Below, one piece after another: positions 33,541 through 42,912 of a DNA stretch of 64,000 bases. Each line of letters opens with the position of its first letter. Positions within the stretch are counted from its first letter, which is position 1. Under the pieces are notes generated by a model that was not told where the DNA came from, made no database searches, and saw only the letters and a list, made by a program, of their open reading frames with translations. The position numbers and the translations under genes are program-made. The stretch comes from Mesorhizobium amorphae CCNWGS0123 (lineage in GTDB: Bacteria; Pseudomonadota; Alphaproteobacteria; Rhizobiales; Rhizobiaceae): positions 5,454,001 through 5,518,000 of the forward strand of contig NZ_CP015318.1 in assembly GCF_001686985.1 (NCBI RefSeq), given 5' to 3'.

Positions 33541-34524
33541 TCAATGCGAGGCGCGGCGCAGGCCGAAGCTTGCGGCCAGCACCAGGAAGACGAGCACGCC
33601 GATGCCAACCTGCTGCCAGTAAAAATTCCAGCCGACCAGCAGCAGCCCGTTCTTGACGATGGCAAGCAGCAGCACGCCGAGCAGCGTGCCGATGACGGAT
33701 GGCTTGCGCTCGCGGCTCAGCGTCGTGCCGATGAAGGTGGCGCCGATGGCGTCGAGCAGGAAAGCGTTGCCGGAGAGCGGCACGTAGGACTTCACCGTCG
33801 CCGACAGCAGGATGCCGGTGACGCCGGCGAGCAGCGCGCACAGCATATGGACCAAGGAAAGCTCGCGCGGCACGCGAATGCCGGAATACCAGGCCACACC
33901 AGGCTGCGCGCCCATCGCCTGCACGTAACGGCCGAAGACCGAGCGGTGCAGCAGGACATGGACCGCAACGGCCACGACGACAAGCACGATCACCGGCGTC
34001 GGCACGCCGAACAAAGCGGTGCGGGCAATGGCGTTGAACTGGTCAGCGGCATAGCCGCTTGTGAGATAGATCGGCTGGCCGCCGCTGGTGGCAAGCTGCT
34101 GCGTGCTCTGGCCGATGAAAAGCACGCCAAGCGTTGCCAGGAACGGGCTGATGTTGAGCCTGGTGATGAGGATGGCGTTGAGGATGCCGACGATCAGCGC
34201 CGCGCCCAATCCGCCGCCGACGCCGGCCACGCCGCCATAGCCAGCGGCAAGCAGCATCACGAAGACCATGCTGGCCATGTCTACGGAGACGCCGACGGAG
34301 AGATCGATGCCACCCGACGAGATGACGATGGTCAGCCCCAGCGCCACGATCGCCAGCATGACGACGTTGTTGACCAGTACGTTGAAGAGGTTCGCGAGCG
34401 TCAGGAAGGTCGGGCTCGCCACGGCGAAGAAGATGACGATGGCGGCGAACGCAATGAGCACGCTGTATTTGGCGAGGAAGGCGCGCAGGTTCATCTTGGG
34501 GCTGTCATTGGCCGAGACGCTCAT
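33541..34524 (-). CDS. Sugar ABC transporter permease (RbsC type), second of a pair
   Basis: A 327-aa membrane protein with 8-10 hydrophobic segments. RbsC-type features: LTIVISSGGIDLSVGVSVD, GILNAILITRLNISPFLATLG and FGRYVQAMGAQPGVAWYSGI. Encoded next to a second, different permease, so the importer core is probably a heterodimer. Its start overlaps the preceding gene by four bases. Confidence 0.93.
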   Translation of the reverse strand: MSVSANDSPKMNLRAFLAKYSVLIAFAAIVIFFAVASPTFLTLANLFNVLVNNVVMLAIVALGLTIVISSGGIDLSVGVSVDMASMVFVMLLAAGYGGVAGVGGGLGAALIVGILNAILITRLNISPFLATLGVLFIGQSTQQLATSGGQPIYLTSGYAADQFNAIARTALFGVPTPVIVLVVVAVAVHVLLHRSVFGRYVQAMGAQPGVAWYSGIRVPRELSLVHMLCALLAGVTGILLSATVKSYVPLSGNAFLLDAIGATFIGTTLSRERKPSVIGTLLGVLLLAIVKNGLLLVGWNFYWQQVGIGVLVFLVLAASFGLRRASH

Positions 34525-35552
34525 CGTGAACCCTCCGAACCGCGCGCAAAGGATGTGATGGCGACCACCAGCAGGATCAGCGCGCCCTGCACGCCATTCA
34601 CCCAATAGCTGGAGACGTTGAGCAGCTGGAAGCCGTTGACGAGAAGACCGATGAACAGCACGCTGAGCAGCGTGCCCCCCATGGTCGGCACGAAGCGGCG
34701 GGAAAAGACTGTACCGAGCAGCGCTGCCGCCAGCACTGACAGAAGCAGTTCGCCGGAGCCGGGCGTGCTGGCCGACAGGCGCGAGACGGTGAGCACACTT
34801 GCCACCGCCGCGCAGAAGCCGCTCAGCACGTAGGTGAAGGAGACATAGAAGGGCACGCTGAGACCGGCCGCGCGCGCTGCTTCGGGATGGCCGCCGACCG
34901 CGTAGAGCCGGAGCCCGAATGAGGTGTAGTGGAAGACAGCGATGACGAGGGCGGAGAACAGGATCAGCGCCCAGGCCAGCGCCGAAATCCCGAGAAAGGA
35001 CCCGGAGACGAGGAAGCCGAGCAGCGGGGAGGATGCGCCGACGACCGTGTTCTGGGTAAGGGTGAGTTCCATGCCGGCCGCGACGTTGAGCACGGCAAGT
35101 GTCGCCAGCAGCGGCAGTATGCCGAGACCGACCACGGCAAGGGCGTTCAGCGCGCCGACCGCCATGCCGACGGCTATGGCCGCGAGCACCGACAGCATAT
35201 CGCCATAGCCCATCGACAGCAGCGTGGCATAGACGGCGGCGCAGAGCCCCATATTGGCGGCGATGGAGAGATCGATGCCGCCTTCAGTGACATCGGAGCC
35301 GCCGCCGATGATGACCGAGGTCATGCCATAGGCGAGCACGCCCAGGATTGCCGACTGCTCGACGACATTGATCAGGTTGAAGGTCGAGGTGAAGCCCGGC
35401 GCGAGGAGGACGAAATAGAATATGATCCCGGCGAAGGCGGCAATCGCGCCGAGTCTAACGACCAGCGCGCCGAAGCGGCGGCCGGCGCTTTTGGCACTGG
35501 CGCGGGTCTCGTCGGAAACGACGGCTTCGGAATGGAGTGCGGTCGCGTTCAT
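34521..35552 (-). CDS. Sugar ABC transporter permease (RbsC type), first of a pair
   Basis: A 343-aa permease. After a roughly 30-residue polar N-terminus come 8-10 membrane segments. Family features are GSDVTEGGIDLSIAANMG, VGALNALAVVGLGILPLLATL and FGLRLYAVGGHPEAARAAGL. It overlaps the ATPase gene upstream and the second permease downstream by four bases each, so the three are tightly coupled. Confidence 0.93.
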   Translation of the reverse strand: MNATALHSEAVVSDETRASAKSAGRRFGALVVRLGAIAAFAGIIFYFVLLAPGFTSTFNLINVVEQSAILGVLAYGMTSVIIGGGSDVTEGGIDLSIAANMGLCAAVYATLLSMGYGDMLSVLAAIAVGMAVGALNALAVVGLGILPLLATLAVLNVAAGMELTLTQNTVVGASSPLLGFLVSGSFLGISALAWALILFSALVIAVFHYTSFGLRLYAVGGHPEAARAAGLSVPFYVSFTYVLSGFCAAVASVLTVSRLSASTPGSGELLLSVLAAALLGTVFSRRFVPTMGGTLLSVLFIGLLVNGFQLLNVSSYWVNGVQGALILLVVAITSFARGSEGSR

Positions 35553-37081
35553 GCGGCAGCTTCCTTGACGGTGCGGGCACCGGACGATGCCGCGAGCAGC
35601 GCGTCGCTGTTCATCGCAGCACCGGAGAAGGTGCCGGCCAGCTTGCCGCGATAGACGACCAGCACGCGGTCGCAGACGCCGACCAGTTCGAGCAGGTCGG
35701 ACGACAGGAGCAAGATCGCCGCGCCCTCGCCCGCCAGCCGGTTCAACAGATTATAGATCTCGACCTTGGCGCCGACATCGACAGCCACTGTCGGCTCATC
35801 CAGCACATAGACGCGCGACTGGCAGCTCAGCCATTTGGCGATCGCCACCTTCTGCTGGTTGCCGCCGGAGAGCTCTCGCACCAGCGCGTCGCGATGTGGC
35901 GTCTTGATCGATAGTTCCTTGATCAGGCCGTCGACCGCCTGGTTCTCCAAGCCACGGCTGACCATGCCGCCGCGCGAATAGCGGCGCAGGCTGGCGAGCG
36001 AAATGTTCTCGCGCACCGACAAGCCGAGCGCCACGCCATGCGCGCGGCGATCTTCCGGCAGCATGGCGATGCCGTCGCGCACCGCCTTGACCGGCGTCGA
36101 CAGCGACAGCTCCCTGCCCTCGACCTTGACCTGACCGCCATCGGCTGTCTTGAGGCCGAACAGGCACTGGACGATTTCCTTGGCGCCGGATCCGAGGAGG
36201 CCGGTGAGGCCGACGATCTCGCCGGCGCGCACGTTGAAGCCGACATTCTCGAAACTGCCGCCCAGGCGAAGATTGGAAACCTCCAGCACCGGCGCGCCGA
36301 GCGTGACCGAGCGCTTCGGAAACATCTCGCCGACATCGCGGGCGATCATCATCGAGATGATCTCGTCGATCGATGTCTGGCGCGGATCGACCGTGCCGAC
36401 ATCGGTGCCGTTGCGCATCACGGTGACGCGGTCGCAAAGCTTCTCGATCTCCTGCATGTAATGCGAGATGAAGACCACCGCGATGCCGTCGTCGCGCAGC
36501 CGGCGCAGCACGTCGAACAGGCTGTCCACCTCGCGCTTGACCAGTGCCGCGGTCGGCTCGTCCAGCACCAGCACCGACGCTTTCTGCGCCAGCGCGCGGG
36601 TGATCTGGACGACCTTCTGCTGCGCGGTGGTCAGGTCTTTCACAAGATTTCCCGACGGCAATTCCATGCCGAAGAACCGCTTCAGCAAATCGGCTGCCTT
36701 GCGCTCCATGGCGCGGCGGCTGACAAATGGGCCGAGGCCGATTTCATGGCCGAGGAATACCGCCTCGCCGACCGTCGCGGTCGGCACCAGCAGCCTGTCC
36801 TGATGGATGAAATGGACGCCGAGCTTTTCCACCGATGGAGGCGACAGCGAAGTCACGGTCTCGCCATTGATGACGATGGTGCCACTGTCCGGTCGGATGA
36901 TGCCGGCCAGCACCTTGATGATCGTCGACTTGCCGGCGCCGTTCTGGCCGACAAGGCCGAGGATCGAGCCGCGCTCAATCTCGAGGTTCGCGTTGTCCAG
37001 CGCTCGCACCGGACCGAACCGCTTCGATATGTCCGTCATCGATACAGCAATTTCAGACTTTGCTGTCTGCATGGCCGTCAA
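35549..37081 (-). CDS. Sugar ABC transporter ATPase with two NBDs (RbsA/MglA type)
   Basis: A 510-aa double ATPase. NBD1: GQNGAGKST, signature region DLTTAQQKVVQITRALAQ (degenerate) and VLVLDEPTAALVKRE. NBD2: GLLGSGAKE in place of a P-loop, then LSGGNQQKVAIAKWL and VLDEPTVAVDVGAK. A start at the internal Met (37,072) is possible. The gene is separated from the binding-protein gene by a 62-base spacer that contains a 13-bp hairpin. Confidence 0.93.
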   Translation of the reverse strand: MTAMQTAKSEIAVSMTDISKRFGPVRALDNANLEIERGSILGLVGQNGAGKSTIIKVLAGIIRPDSGTIVINGETVTSLSPPSVEKLGVHFIHQDRLLVPTATVGEAVFLGHEIGLGPFVSRRAMERKAADLLKRFFGMELPSGNLVKDLTTAQQKVVQITRALAQKASVLVLDEPTAALVKREVDSLFDVLRRLRDDGIAVVFISHYMQEIEKLCDRVTVMRNGTDVGTVDPRQTSIDEIISMMIARDVGEMFPKRSVTLGAPVLEVSNLRLGGSFENVGFNVRAGEIVGLTGLLGSGAKEIVQCLFGLKTADGGQVKVEGRELSLSTPVKAVRDGIAMLPEDRRAHGVALGLSVRENISLASLRRYSRGGMVSRGLENQAVDGLIKELSIKTPHRDALVRELSGGNQQKVAIAKWLSCQSRVYVLDEPTVAVDVGAKVEIYNLLNRLAGEGAAILLLSSDLLELVGVCDRVLVVYRGKLAGTFSGAAMNSDALLAASSGARTVKEAAA

Positions 37082-37096
37082 TCCTGGTTGATGGTG

Positions 37097-37131
37097 GGCG
37101 GGCGGCCATTTCCCTAGGATGGCTGCCCGCC
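37097..37131 (-). promoter_or_regulatory. Intercistronic hairpin after the binding-protein gene
   Basis: GGCGGGCGGCCAT at 37,097-37,109 pairs with ATGGCTGCCCGCC at 37,119-37,131 (13 bp with one G-U pair, 9-base loop). No U-tract follows. It is the third such hairpin in this window in the same position, directly after an ABC binding-protein gene. Confidence 0.65.
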
Positions 37132-37143
37132 GTTTCGTTCCGC

Positions 37144-38145
37144 CTATTTAACGCCTGCCTTTTCGGCGGCGTCGAGGAACGGCCTTCCTTTTTCGGCGGC
37201 ATTTTCCTTGTTGATCAGCACCGCGGGCACGAAGGTGAAGGGCGCGACCTTCTGGCCGGCAAGATATCTGGCGGCATTGTCAACCGACGTCTTGCCGATC
37301 TCATAGGGCTGCTGCGCGGCCACCGCGCCTGCAGACGACTTCGGATCCATCACCATCTTGATGACTTCCGGGCTGCCATCGATGCCGTAGGTCTTGACCT
37401 CGTTGCGGCCAGCAGCCTCGACCGCTTGCGTGGCGCCGATCTGCGGCACGTCCCAGCAGGCCCACACCGCGCCGATCGAACCCTTCTCGGGCGCCTTGGT
37501 CAGCATGTCGGTGACGTTGGAATAGGCGCTCTGCACGGTGTTCGGGATGACGTCGCGCAGTTCCGGTTCGACGATCTTCACATCGGGGAACGAGGTCAGC
37601 ACATATTTCAGCTGGTCGTAGCGGATCTTGCAGACCGGCACGCTGTAGAAGCCGTTGAAGACCAGCACATTGCCCTTGCCGCCCATGTCGGCGACCATCT
37701 GCAGCGCGATCTCGGCGCCGATATTGTAGTTGTTCGACGTGGTGTTGTTGATGGCGTGCGGCGTTGCGGTATCGACCGTGAACAGCGGGATGCCGGCGTC
37801 GCGGATCTTTTGCAGCCACGGGTTCAGCACTTCGAGATTGCCGAGCTGCTCGATGATGGCGTCGGGCGTCTGCGCGATTAGCGTCTGCAGCTGGGCGATC
37901 TGCTGCTGATCCTTGCGGCCGGCGTCAAGCGCGATGACTTCGCCGCCGAGTTCCTTGACTCGGTCCTGGATGCCTTTGAACGCCATTAGGTCCCAATAAT
38001 GGTCGGTACCGATGGCGGACACGCCGATGCGCTTGCCCTTGAGCGACAGTTCCTCGGCGCTGGCGCTGGAGATGGCGGCCAGGCTGCAAGCCGCCGCCAA
38101 CCCTAGGGTGAGCGCCCCGATGATACCTTTCATTGATCTGGTCAT
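37144..38145 (-). CDS. Periplasmic sugar-binding protein (RbsB-like)
   Basis: A 333-aa binding protein. The signal peptide runs to about residue 30 (ending SSASAEE). The mature part starts LKGKRIGVSAIGTDHYWDL and shows the Peripla_BP pattern: LDAGRKDQQQIAQLQTLI, VFNGFYSVPVCKIRY, AVWACWDVPQIGA and YGIDGSPEVIKMV. ATG 38145 is preferred over ATG 38151 because GGAGG lies 8 bases before it. It serves the two permeases and ATPase that follow. Ligand unknown. Confidence 0.92.
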   Translation of the reverse strand: MTRSMKGIIGALTLGLAAACSLAAISSASAEELSLKGKRIGVSAIGTDHYWDLMAFKGIQDRVKELGGEVIALDAGRKDQQQIAQLQTLIAQTPDAIIEQLGNLEVLNPWLQKIRDAGIPLFTVDTATPHAINNTTSNNYNIGAEIALQMVADMGGKGNVLVFNGFYSVPVCKIRYDQLKYVLTSFPDVKIVEPELRDVIPNTVQSAYSNVTDMLTKAPEKGSIGAVWACWDVPQIGATQAVEAAGRNEVKTYGIDGSPEVIKMVMDPKSSAGAVAAQQPYEIGKTSVDNAARYLAGQKVAPFTFVPAVLINKENAAEKGRPFLDAAEKAGVK

Positions 38146-38215
38146 TTTCATTTCCTCCCTTGTTGATCGCTCCGGGCCTTCCCGAAGGATATGCGAAACT
38201 GTGGATTGCTGCTCC

Positions 38216-38875
38216 TCAGGCAGCGGCGCCATTGTCGCGCAGGCCGTAGCTGGCCATGCGCTTGATGACGTTTTCGATCTCCTCCTCGGACAGCACCGGC
38301 GGCTCGCCGATCTGCAGGGCACCGTGATACTGACGCGCCAGCGTTTCCACCTCGACCGCCAGCCACATCGCCTGGCTGAGGCTGGAGCCGACCGCGATCA
38401 TGCCGTGCTGTGCGAGCAGGCAGGCCTTGCGATCGCGCAGCGCTTCCACCGCATGCGCCGAGAGCTCCGCCGTACCGAAGGTGGCGTAGGGCGCACAGCG
38501 AATGTCACTGCCGCCGGCGACCGCCACCATGTAATGGATCGCCGGTATCTTCCGGCCCATGATGGCGATGGTCGTGCAGTAAGTCGGATGCGCGTGGACG
38601 ACCGCGTTGACCTCGGGCCGCGCCTTCATGATGTCGAGATGGAAACGCCATTCGCTCGACGGTGGCAGGCGCCCGTCTACCTCGCCGTCCCAGGCCATGA
38701 AGACAATGTCCTCGGGCACCAGCGTCTCGTAAGGCGTGCTGGTCGGAGAGATCAGCATGCCCTCGCCATGGCGCCTGCTGACATTGCCTGACGTGCCTTG
38801 GTTGATGCCCAGCGCGTTCATCTCGAGGCAGGCATCGATGATTGCCTGGCGTGCCTCTAGGTCAGAAACGGTCAT
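38216..38875 (-). CDS. Class II aldolase/adducin family protein (L-fuculose-phosphate aldolase-like)
   Basis: A 219-aa zinc aldolase. The substrate phosphate loop is QGTSGNVSRR, the zinc histidines are in VVHAHPTYCTTIA, and the third lies in LLAQHGMIAVG; the acid/base Glu is in SSEWRFHLD. It should cleave a ketose 1-phosphate, or decarboxylate a 3-oxo acid, made by the kinase and dehydrogenases of the operon. ATG 38875 is used; a GTG at 38905 that overlaps the SDR stop codon is an alternative. Confidence 0.88.
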   Translation of the reverse strand: MTVSDLEARQAIIDACLEMNALGINQGTSGNVSRRHGEGMLISPTSTPYETLVPEDIVFMAWDGEVDGRLPPSSEWRFHLDIMKARPEVNAVVHAHPTYCTTIAIMGRKIPAIHYMVAVAGGSDIRCAPYATFGTAELSAHAVEALRDRKACLLAQHGMIAVGSSLSQAMWLAVEVETLARQYHGALQIGEPPVLSEEEIENVIKRMASYGLRDNGAAA

Positions 38876-38901
38876 GCGGTATTCCAATCCTTGCTCGGCC
38901 G

Positions 38902-39678
38902 TCACCAGGCCGTGTAGCCACCATCGATCGACAGGATCGCGCCGGTGACATAGCTCGACGCCGGTGAGGCGAGAAACAGGATCGCCGAAGCGATCTCGTG
39001 CGGCTCGCCCAGCCGGCCCATTGGCGTCATGTCGATCCAGGTGTTGAAGAGCTCGGGACGCTCACGCATTTTCAGCGTCATCTCGGTGCCGACATAGCCC
39101 GGCGCTAAGGCGTTGACGCGTACGCCGGATTTCGCCCACTCCACGGCGAGCGCCTTGGTCATCATGTGTACGGCGCCCTTGCTCACCATGTAGGACGGCG
39201 CGGTCTGCGGACGGTTGATGATCAGGCCCGACATCGAGCCGAGATTGACGATCGAGCCCTTCTTGCGGGCGACCATGGACCGGCCGAAAGTGCGCGAGGC
39301 CCAGTAGACGCCGTTGACGTTGACATCCATAACCTGGCGCCATTCCTCGTCTGATGTGTCGAGCGCGGTGTTCAGGCGAGCGATGCCGGCGCTGTTGACC
39401 AGTATGTCGACCTGGCCGAAATCGCGGACGATCTTGGCGGCCATCGCCTCGACGGCACGCGGATCGGTGACGTCGAGCACGCGGGCATCGACGCTTCCGA
39501 CACCGGCCTCCTTAAGCGCCTCGGCGACTGCATCCAGGCCCTCCATATCCATGTCGAGCAGGACGATGCGCGCGCCGCAGGTGCCGAGCGCCTTGGCGGC
39601 CTCCAGACCGATGCCGCTGGCACCGCCGGTGACGACGGCAACCTCGCCCGTCAGGTCGAATTGCGACCGGTAGTCCAT
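38902..39678 (-). CDS. Short-chain dehydrogenase/reductase, first gene of the sugar operon
   Basis: A 258-aa SDR. Motifs: VAVVTGGASGIGLEAAKAL, ILVNSAGIAR (Ser in place of the second Asn of NNAG), IVNLGSMSG, YxxxK in SYMVSKGAVH, and SYVTGAILSIDGG. It probably oxidises an imported sugar or polyol. The promoter region upstream contains a perfect 16-base palindrome that is a good candidate for the GntR operator. Confidence 0.91.
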   Translation of the reverse strand: MDYRSQFDLTGEVAVVTGGASGIGLEAAKALGTCGARIVLLDMDMEGLDAVAEALKEAGVGSVDARVLDVTDPRAVEAMAAKIVRDFGQVDILVNSAGIARLNTALDTSDEEWRQVMDVNVNGVYWASRTFGRSMVARKKGSIVNLGSMSGLIINRPQTAPSYMVSKGAVHMMTKALAVEWAKSGVRVNALAPGYVGTEMTLKMRERPELFNTWIDMTPMGRLGEPHEIASAILFLASPASSYVTGAILSIDGGYTAW

Positions 39679-39834
39679 GCAAATCCTCCATCAGGATCAG
39701 GCATGGGCGCGGGCAAAATCTTCCCCTCGCCGCCAAGGCGGCGTCGCAAGCCGATCGATCCTGATAATGCCTTAGAGGTCAGGCTCCTCCCGACCCATGG
39801 CAAGGACGTTACAGAAGCTTCCCGGGTCCGTCAA

Positions 39835-39850
39835 TCTGGTTATAACCAGA
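39835..39850. promoter_or_regulatory. GntR-type operator, perfect palindrome
   Basis: TCTGGTTATAACCAGA is a perfect 16-base inverted repeat 157 bases upstream of the SDR start and 29 bases after the GntR stop. HutC-type GntR regulators bind GT-N-TA-N-AC palindromes and GGTTATAACC fits that rule. A near copy occurs at 46,072-46,087. Confidence 0.7.
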
Positions 39851-39878
39851 AAACGGAAACTTTTTTGAGTGATAAGAT

Positions 39879-40733
39879 TCAGGTGCGATCGACACCGTTC
39901 ACCGTCGCCGACGGCTGCTCGACGGCCATGTGGATGCGGGCGACGGAGGAGTTGTAGAAGGCCTCGTAATATTCGAGCGCCGCACCGTCCGCATCATAGG
40001 CGATCGACTCGATTTCGATCAGCGGCGTGTTGGCGGCAACGCCCATCTGCTCGGCCTCTTCCTTGGTGGGCAAAGCCGCGCGCAGCCAACGGTCGGCGCG
40101 CTTCACTGTCAGCCCGAACACCGAGCGAATGGTGCCGAAAATCGAGTGGTTTTCCGACAGGATGTTTTCGAGACCGGGCACCCGATGCCCCGGCAGGCTG
40201 ATGCGAGTCATGGTGATCGGCACGCCGTCGGTCATGTAGACGCGGCTGATGCGAACCACGCTGCCATTAGCTGGAATGCCGAAGACCTTCGACTCCTTCT
40301 CGCTCGGCGGGCAGCGGTAGATTTCGAGCGTGCGCGTCGAGACCTTGTGGCCCTTGGCTGTTAGGTCGTCGAACACACCGAGATTGGCGGTCATGAAGTC
40401 GACATGCTCGCGCGGTGCGGCGACAAACATGCCCTTGCGGGGCATCTTAATGATGCGGCCTTCGCTGGACAGGGAGCCGATCGCCGCGCGCACGACCGGG
40501 CGCGAGACGCCGAAGAAATCGCACAGCGCCATCTCCGACGGGATGCGGGAATTGGCGGCCAGGAGACCGGTGTTGATGGCTTCCTCGACCTGGTTACGCA
40601 ATTGCACCCAGAGCGGTGCGGCCTCGTCGCGATTAAGTTCGACCTTGGAACCGATCGTGCGGAACGCCTCGGCGGCTCCGGCATCTTCCTGGTCATAGCG
40701 AGGACGCCCACGCATTCTGGTCGTTTGTTCCAT
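39879..40733 (-). CDS. GntR family regulator, HutC/UTRA subfamily
   Basis: A 284-aa regulator. The winged HTH spans about 40-105 (LWVQLRNQVEEAINTGLL, FFGVSRPVVRAAIGSLSSE, GMFVAAP). The C-terminal UTRA effector domain includes GSVVRISRVYMTDGVPIT and ALEYYEAFYNSS. It lies directly upstream of the sugar operon, reading the same way, and probably represses it through the palindrome at 39,835. A similar palindrome before the acetoacetyl-CoA synthetase suggests it also controls that unit. Confidence 0.92.
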   Translation of the reverse strand: MEQTTRMRGRPRYDQEDAGAAEAFRTIGSKVELNRDEAAPLWVQLRNQVEEAINTGLLAANSRIPSEMALCDFFGVSRPVVRAAIGSLSSEGRIIKMPRKGMFVAAPREHVDFMTANLGVFDDLTAKGHKVSTRTLEIYRCPPSEKESKVFGIPANGSVVRISRVYMTDGVPITMTRISLPGHRVPGLENILSENHSIFGTIRSVFGLTVKRADRWLRAALPTKEEAEQMGVAANTPLIEIESIAYDADGAALEYYEAFYNSSVARIHMAVEQPSATVNGVDRT

Positions 40734-40781
40734 TCAACCCGCCGCAAATCATTGCCGCGACTCAAAGCGGCAGCGTCCTCC

Positions 40782-42026
40782 CTAGCGGAGGCCGCCGGCC
40801 ATATTCACGCTCTCCGGCAAGTTTCGCAACCACAGCATGGCCGAAGCCCCGAGAAGCGGCCCGGGAACGAGCAGCAGGAAGGCCCAGCGCCAGCCGCCGA
40901 TGAGGTCGGCGAAGCGTGGTGTCAGCCAGATGGCCAGCACCGTCAGCGCGAAACCGGCACCGAGTTGCACCGACAGCGCCGTGCCGACGAAGCGGCGGTC
41001 GGCGAGTTCGGTGACGGCAGCGGAAAACTGCGCGGAATCGCCGACCACCGAAATGCCCCAGACGATGGCGACCAGCATGAACAGCCAGAGCGGCCCCGTG
41101 AACAGGAAGCCCATCAGCAGTGCACAGCTTCCCGAGACGATCATCATGCCGGCGGTTGTCGCCGTTCGGCCGATGCGGTCCGAGAGATAACCTCCGAGCA
41201 GGCAGCCGAGGATGCCGGAGGCCACGACGAAGAAAGTCGACAGCGAGGTGACAGCGGCAGTTCCGATCGCCTGTGCTTCGAAAGCGGCGCGCGTGTAAGC
41301 AAGCAGCCACGCCCACATGGCGTAGAGTTCCCACATGTGGCCGAGATAGCCGAGATTGGCGAGCAGCAGCGGCTTCTCGCGAAACACCTGACCGATGCGC
41401 GAGGGCTCGAAAGCCGCCTTGCCGAAGGGATAGGGCCCTTCCCTGGCAAACAGCAGGAACAGCAGCGCGCCGATCGTTGTCGCAAGGCTGGCGGCGGCAA
41501 CCACCGGCTGCCAGTCGAGCGCGCTCGAGGCGGCGCGGAAGAGATGCGGCAGCGCCGAGCCGATGGTCAGCGCGCCAATGACCGCGCCGAGCGCCAGCCC
41601 CCTGTCGCGCGTGAACCAGGTCGCGACCAGCTTCAGGGCCGGCGGATAGACGCCGGCGAGTGCCGCGCCGGTAACGATGCGCGCGGCGATGGCGCCGCTC
41701 GGATCGGGGTGGAACAGCAGGCTGGCATTGGCGAGCGCGGCAACCAATGCTGCCGCTGCCATCAGACGGCTGAGCCGCATCAGGTCGGGAAGGTTGACCA
41801 GGCTCGCCGCCAGCGCGCCGATCACGAAGCCGACCTGGACACCGTTGGTCAGCCACGCCTCGGCGCCGGCAGTGAGCGCAAGGTCCTGCTTCAGCTCCGG
41901 CAGGATGGCAGTTGCCGAGAACCAGGTGGTCAGCGACAGAACGACAGCCAGGCAAAGCAGCGACAGCACACGCCAGCGTTCGCTGTCGGCCGCCACGCCG
42001 GGACGGCTGTCGTCCATCGCGATCAT
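40782..42026 (-). CDS. Major facilitator superfamily transporter
   Basis: A 414-aa protein with 12 predicted membrane segments. The MFS loop 2-3 signature is weak; the repeated loop 8-9 motif reads GGYLSDRIGRTATTAG. It belongs with CynX/NimT- or oxalate/formate-like carriers by general look, but I cannot name the substrate. Its ATG overlaps the stop codon of the MaoC-like gene, so it is co-transcribed with it. Import of an organic acid that the ligase activates is the simplest idea. Confidence 0.88.
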   Translation of the reverse strand: MIAMDDSRPGVAADSERWRVLSLLCLAVVLSLTTWFSATAILPELKQDLALTAGAEAWLTNGVQVGFVIGALAASLVNLPDLMRLSRLMAAAALVAALANASLLFHPDPSGAIAARIVTGAALAGVYPPALKLVATWFTRDRGLALGAVIGALTIGSALPHLFRAASSALDWQPVVAAASLATTIGALLFLLFAREGPYPFGKAAFEPSRIGQVFREKPLLLANLGYLGHMWELYAMWAWLLAYTRAAFEAQAIGTAAVTSLSTFFVVASGILGCLLGGYLSDRIGRTATTAGMMIVSGSCALLMGFLFTGPLWLFMLVAIVWGISVVGDSAQFSAAVTELADRRFVGTALSVQLGAGFALTVLAIWLTPRFADLIGGWRWAFLLLVPGPLLGASAMLWLRNLPESVNMAGGLR

Positions 42027-42475
42027 GCGCCTTGCAGCGGAACGGTGAACACCGTGGCCGTGCCGGTGAGACAAAGCTCGCCCTGGCCGTTGTGCACCGA
42101 TGTCTCGATCTTGCAGATCGGCTTGTCGGGGCGCACCTCCCTGACCTCGACGCGTCCGGTGATCTCCTCGTCAACCCCGACCGCCTTGACGAACTTCCAG
42201 GCGACTTCGAGGAACACGGTGCCGGGTCCCGGCAGGTCTTCCGCGACCAGCGCATTCAGGATGCCCGATGTGACGCCGCCCTGGACGATCAGCTTGCCGA
42301 ACACCGATTTCTCGGCCAGCGCGCGGTCATAGTGCAGCGGATTGCGGTCGCCGGTCATGTCGGTGAAGGCTTCGATGTCGCTGGCGCGCGTGCGCCTCGT
42401 GCGTTCGGCGAAGGCACCGACTTGCGGGCGGCCCTTCACCACGCCTGCCCAGCCGTCTTTTGTCTCTGTGCTCAT
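42023..42475 (-). CDS. MaoC-like (hot-dog fold) hydratase
   Basis: A 150-aa MaoC-domain protein. The hydratase 2-like motif is DIEAFTDMTGDRNPLHYDRA, with the Asp/His dyad in GDRNPLH, followed by FGKLIVQGGVTSG. These enzymes hydrate enoyl-CoA thioesters, often together with DUF35 proteins. It overlaps the DUF35 gene upstream and the MFS gene downstream by four bases each. Confidence 0.9.
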   Translation of the reverse strand: MSTETKDGWAGVVKGRPQVGAFAERTRRTRASDIEAFTDMTGDRNPLHYDRALAEKSVFGKLIVQGGVTSGILNALVAEDLPGPGTVFLEVAWKFVKAVGVDEEITGRVEVREVRPDKPICKIETSVHNGQGELCLTGTATVFTVPLQGA

Positions 42476-42912
42476 TGCGGCTTCTCCTCTGTTGCGGTTT
42501 CGACTGATTTGAAGGCTGGCAGGACACGGCCGCCGATGGCCGTTGGCGCGAGCAGCAACGCGTCTCCTACACGCGGTGGCCGCGCGCCGGGCAAGATGAA
42601 GCTCAGCATGGTCGGGCCCTCGGCCAGTGCGACCAGCCCAACCACATAGGGAGCGGCCGGCAGCCAGCCGGCATGGCCCGGCTTGTCCACCTGCGAAAAG
42701 GACTTCAGCTGGCCCTTGCCCGACGCCTCTTTCCAGACCAGGCGCTTGCTCCAGCAATGCGGGCAGATCGGCCGCGGATAAAACACGGCCTTGCCGCAGT
42801 CCTCGCAGTGCTGAATTCTTAGCCGCCCTTGCGCCGCCGCATCCCAGAATGGCTGGGTTAGCGCGGTGATCGTCGGACCGGGGGTTTTCAATGCGTTGAG
42901 ATCGACGGACAT
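42472..42912 (-). CDS. DUF35 / OB-fold zinc-ribbon acyl-CoA-binding protein
   Basis: A 146-aa protein of the DUF35 family. The zinc ribbon has four cysteines (HCEDCGKAVFYPRPICPHC), then an OB-fold domain from about 65 (GQLKSFSQVD, APYVVGLVALAEG). DUF35 proteins partner with thiolase-like proteins and MaoC hydratases and bind acyl-CoA. Here both partner types are encoded on either side with overlapping ends, which strongly suggests a complex. Confidence 0.92.
   Translation of the reverse strand: MSVDLNALKTPGPTITALTQPFWDAAAQGRLRIQHCEDCGKAVFYPRPICPHCWSKRLVWKEASGKGQLKSFSQVDKPGHAGWLPAAPYVVGLVALAEGPTMLSFILPGARPPRVGDALLLAPTAIGGRVLPAFKSVETATEEKPQ

Noticed and set aside
40404..42332. Open frame of 642 codons on the + strand across the GntR and MFS genes
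   Set aside because: Low-complexity Arg/Gly/Ala composition and no motifs; it is a shadow of the minus-strand genes.
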